A stretch of 18,716 bases of DNA from CAZAPV01 sp964487195 (GTDB lineage: Bacteria; Patescibacteriota; Patescibacteriia; SG8-24). The notes under the pieces are model-generated. The model saw only the letters and a program-made list of their open reading frames with translations, made no database searches and was not told where the DNA came from. The translations under genes and the position numbers were made by a program. This document shows, piece after piece, positions 16,900-18,716 of this stretch. Each line of letters starts with the position of its first letter. Position 1 is the stretch's first letter. The DNA is taken from contig CAZAPV010000018.1 of NCBI GenBank assembly GCA_964487195.1, forward strand, positions 1-18,716, read 5' to 3'.

Positions 16900-17868
16900 A
16901 TGCAGCGCACGTGGTCGAAAAACAAGAACCGGCGCGCCATCCGCGACTATCATCGCCGGTATTACGGCAATCCGATGTTTCCTTCCCTGTCGCGCAAAAA
17001 CAGCCGTCGAAGCGACAGCACGGGCACGCCGGCGAGAGGGATCGCGACGATACTCCTCGCGCTCACCGTCATCGTCGCATTGTGGTACGCGATCTGGAGT
17101 CCGGCGTTCCGCGTCTCGGCGATCACCGTGAACGGCGCGTCTCCGGAAACCGAAACGACGGTGCGCGCCGCGCTCGCCGAGTACATGGGCGACGCCGCGC
17201 TCTGGATTTTTCCCCGCGCGAATATTTTTTTCTTCAATGACGCCGCCGCGAAAATCATCGTCGGATCGAAGGTCGTCTTGGACGGAATCGACGTCCAGAC
17301 GAAACTGCCAAATACGGTCGTCGTGGACGTGCGTGAAAAAATAACGCGCGCCGCGCTCGATGCAAACGGCCGGCTCTACGCGATCGACGCGAGCGGGATG
17401 GTGATCCGAGAACTCGGCGACAAGGAAGCGGTGATGCTCGGCGATCTTCCGCCCGGACTGTCCGCCGTGCCGGTGGAAGGGAGCGGCGTCCCGAGCGCCC
17501 AAAAAAACGGGCTGCCGCTCATCCTCCTTTCGAGCAACGATTCGACCGCGATCGCCGTCGGCAGCCAGCCGTTCTCGGCGGCGACGATGGCCGTGATCTT
17601 CCAGGCGTTCTCCCGACTGTCCGACGTCGCCGGCGCCGACGTCCGCTGGTTCACGCCGGACGAACCCGCGGGCTCGGTCGACGCGACGATGCAGGGAGGG
17701 TGGGAGGTCTATCTCAGTACATCGATCCCGTTCGATATGCAGGCGGATCGTCTTGCGCTCGTCCTCAAAGATAAAATCGGCAAACAAAAATCTTCCCTCG
17801 AATACGTCGATCTTCGCTACAATGAGCGCGTTTTCTTCCGTCTGAAGACCGCCGCACCGCCGAAATAA
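16900..17868 (+). CDS. ftsQ: Cell division protein FtsQ/DivIB-like, POTRA domain
   Basis: A 322-aa bitopic protein. A strongly basic cytoplasmic tail (1-46; RRAIRDYHRRYYGNP at 11-25) is followed by one TM helix (about 47-68), then a POTRA region opening FRVSAITVNGASPETETTVR (70-89) with the usual hinge to FFNDAAAKIIV and VVVDVREKITRAAL (140-153). A beta region follows (LYAIDASGMVIREL at 159-172), and near the end comes LEYVDLRYNERVFFRL (300-315), the conserved FtsQ C-terminal strand. FtsQ/DivIB bridges early and late divisome proteins outside the membrane. Placement after ddl is classical (ddl-ftsQ), but no ftsA or ftsZ follows. It starts two bases after ddl with no SD. Confidence 0.88.
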   Translation: MQRTWSKNKNRRAIRDYHRRYYGNPMFPSLSRKNSRRSDSTGTPARGIATILLALTVIVALWYAIWSPAFRVSAITVNGASPETETTVRAALAEYMGDAALWIFPRANIFFFNDAAAKIIVGSKVVLDGIDVQTKLPNTVVVDVREKITRAALDANGRLYAIDASGMVIRELGDKEAVMLGDLPPGLSAVPVEGSGVPSAQKNGLPLILLSSNDSTAIAVGSQPFSAATMAVIFQAFSRLSDVAGADVRWFTPDEPAGSVDATMQGGWEVYLSTSIPFDMQADRLALVLKDKIGKQKSSLEYVDLRYNERVFFRLKTAAPPK

Positions 17869-17885
17869 GAGGGGAGCGGGTCCCA

Positions 17886-17913
17886 TTGCCTTTTCCGCGC
17901 CCTCTGCTAAGGT
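17886..17913 (+). promoter_or_regulatory. Candidate ftsH promoter
   Basis: TTGCCT (17886-17891), a 16-bp spacer and TAAGGT (17908-17913) preceded by TGC. The -10 core matches at three positions. The start would be near 17920, inside the left arm of the hairpin at 17914-17941. Confidence 0.4.
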
Positions 17914-17945
17914 GAGCCTGACGACTTCGGTCGCCGGGCTCTTTT
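17914..17945 (+). terminator. UUCG-capped hairpin with short T run before ftsH
   Basis: The arms 17914-17925 and 17930-17941 pair over 12 positions with one mismatch and one G-T pair around the stable loop TTCG, followed by TTTT (17942-17945). It may end transcripts from serS-alr-ddl-ftsQ. The short T run makes it weaker than the others in the window. Confidence 0.65.
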
Positions 17946-17950
17946 ACATC

Positions 17951-17955
17951 AGGAG
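17951..17955 (+). promoter_or_regulatory. Shine-Dalgarno site for ftsH
   Basis: AGGAG lies 8 nt before ATG 17964 and fixes the ftsH start. Confidence 0.75.
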
Positions 17956-17963
17956 AACGTCCG

Positions 17964-18716
<753 letters not shown>

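Overview
The window is about 18.7 kb of GC-rich bacterial DNA (roughly 60% by eye), tightly packed and almost entirely coding on the + strand. Its gene content is ordinary bacterial housekeeping plus a few orphans. A compact 4-TM protein (5981-6367) with a TWWN...LEFF ending resembles proteins I know mainly from Candidate Phyla Radiation (Patescibacteria) genomes. Short intergenic gaps, few Shine-Dalgarno sites and slimmed operons fit that lineage. This assignment is inference: there is no 16S gene or phylogenetic marker tree here. TGA ends many genes, so the code is standard and not the TGA=Gly code of Gracilibacteria/Absconditabacteria.

Layout, left to right. (1) 1-743: the end of an F1Fo ATP synthase operon (atpD tail, atpC). 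(2) 749-1919: a single-gene unit with its own promoter, strong RBS and terminator, encoding a carbonic anhydrase-like protein with the beta-class CxDxR...HxxC zinc signature and a layout like the carboxysomal enzyme CsoSCA. (3) 1926-2338: the only minus-strand gene, a small one-TM protein, facing gene 2 tail to tail, each with its own terminator. (4) 2415-2920: an orphan PD-(D/E)XK nuclease-like protein and terminator. (5) 2927-6367: a large UvrD-type helicase fused to an iron-sulfur AddB/Cas4-like nuclease, followed by the 4-TM protein. (6) 6372-10805: the elongasome set mreB-mreC-mreD-mrdA(PBP2), with no rodA. (7) 10810-12814: greA-lysS. (8) 12825-13409: an unrecognised protein with a possible ADP-ribosyltransferase-like N-terminus, then a strong terminator. 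(9) 13415-17868: serS-alr-ddl-ftsQ. (10) 17886-18716: ftsH, running off the end.

Together the window covers cell-wall growth (D-Ala production and ligation, MreBCD scaffold, PBP2 transpeptidase, FtsQ divisome protein), translation (LysRS, SerRS), transcription fidelity (GreA), energy (ATP synthase), DNA repair and membrane-protein quality control. Promoters can often be read directly: TTGnnn, 16-17 bp, then a -10 that is frequently preceded by TGn. Two look placed for (near-)leaderless transcription (greA and the 4-TM gene). At serS and ftsH a terminator hairpin lies just before the gene, and a candidate promoter would start transcription inside its left arm. I found no CRISPR array, IS element, tRNA, rRNA or prophage. 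The least explained parts are the orphan carbonic anhydrase-like gene, the orphan nuclease-like gene, the possible ART-like gene between the two tRNA synthetase genes, and the promoter/terminator overlaps.
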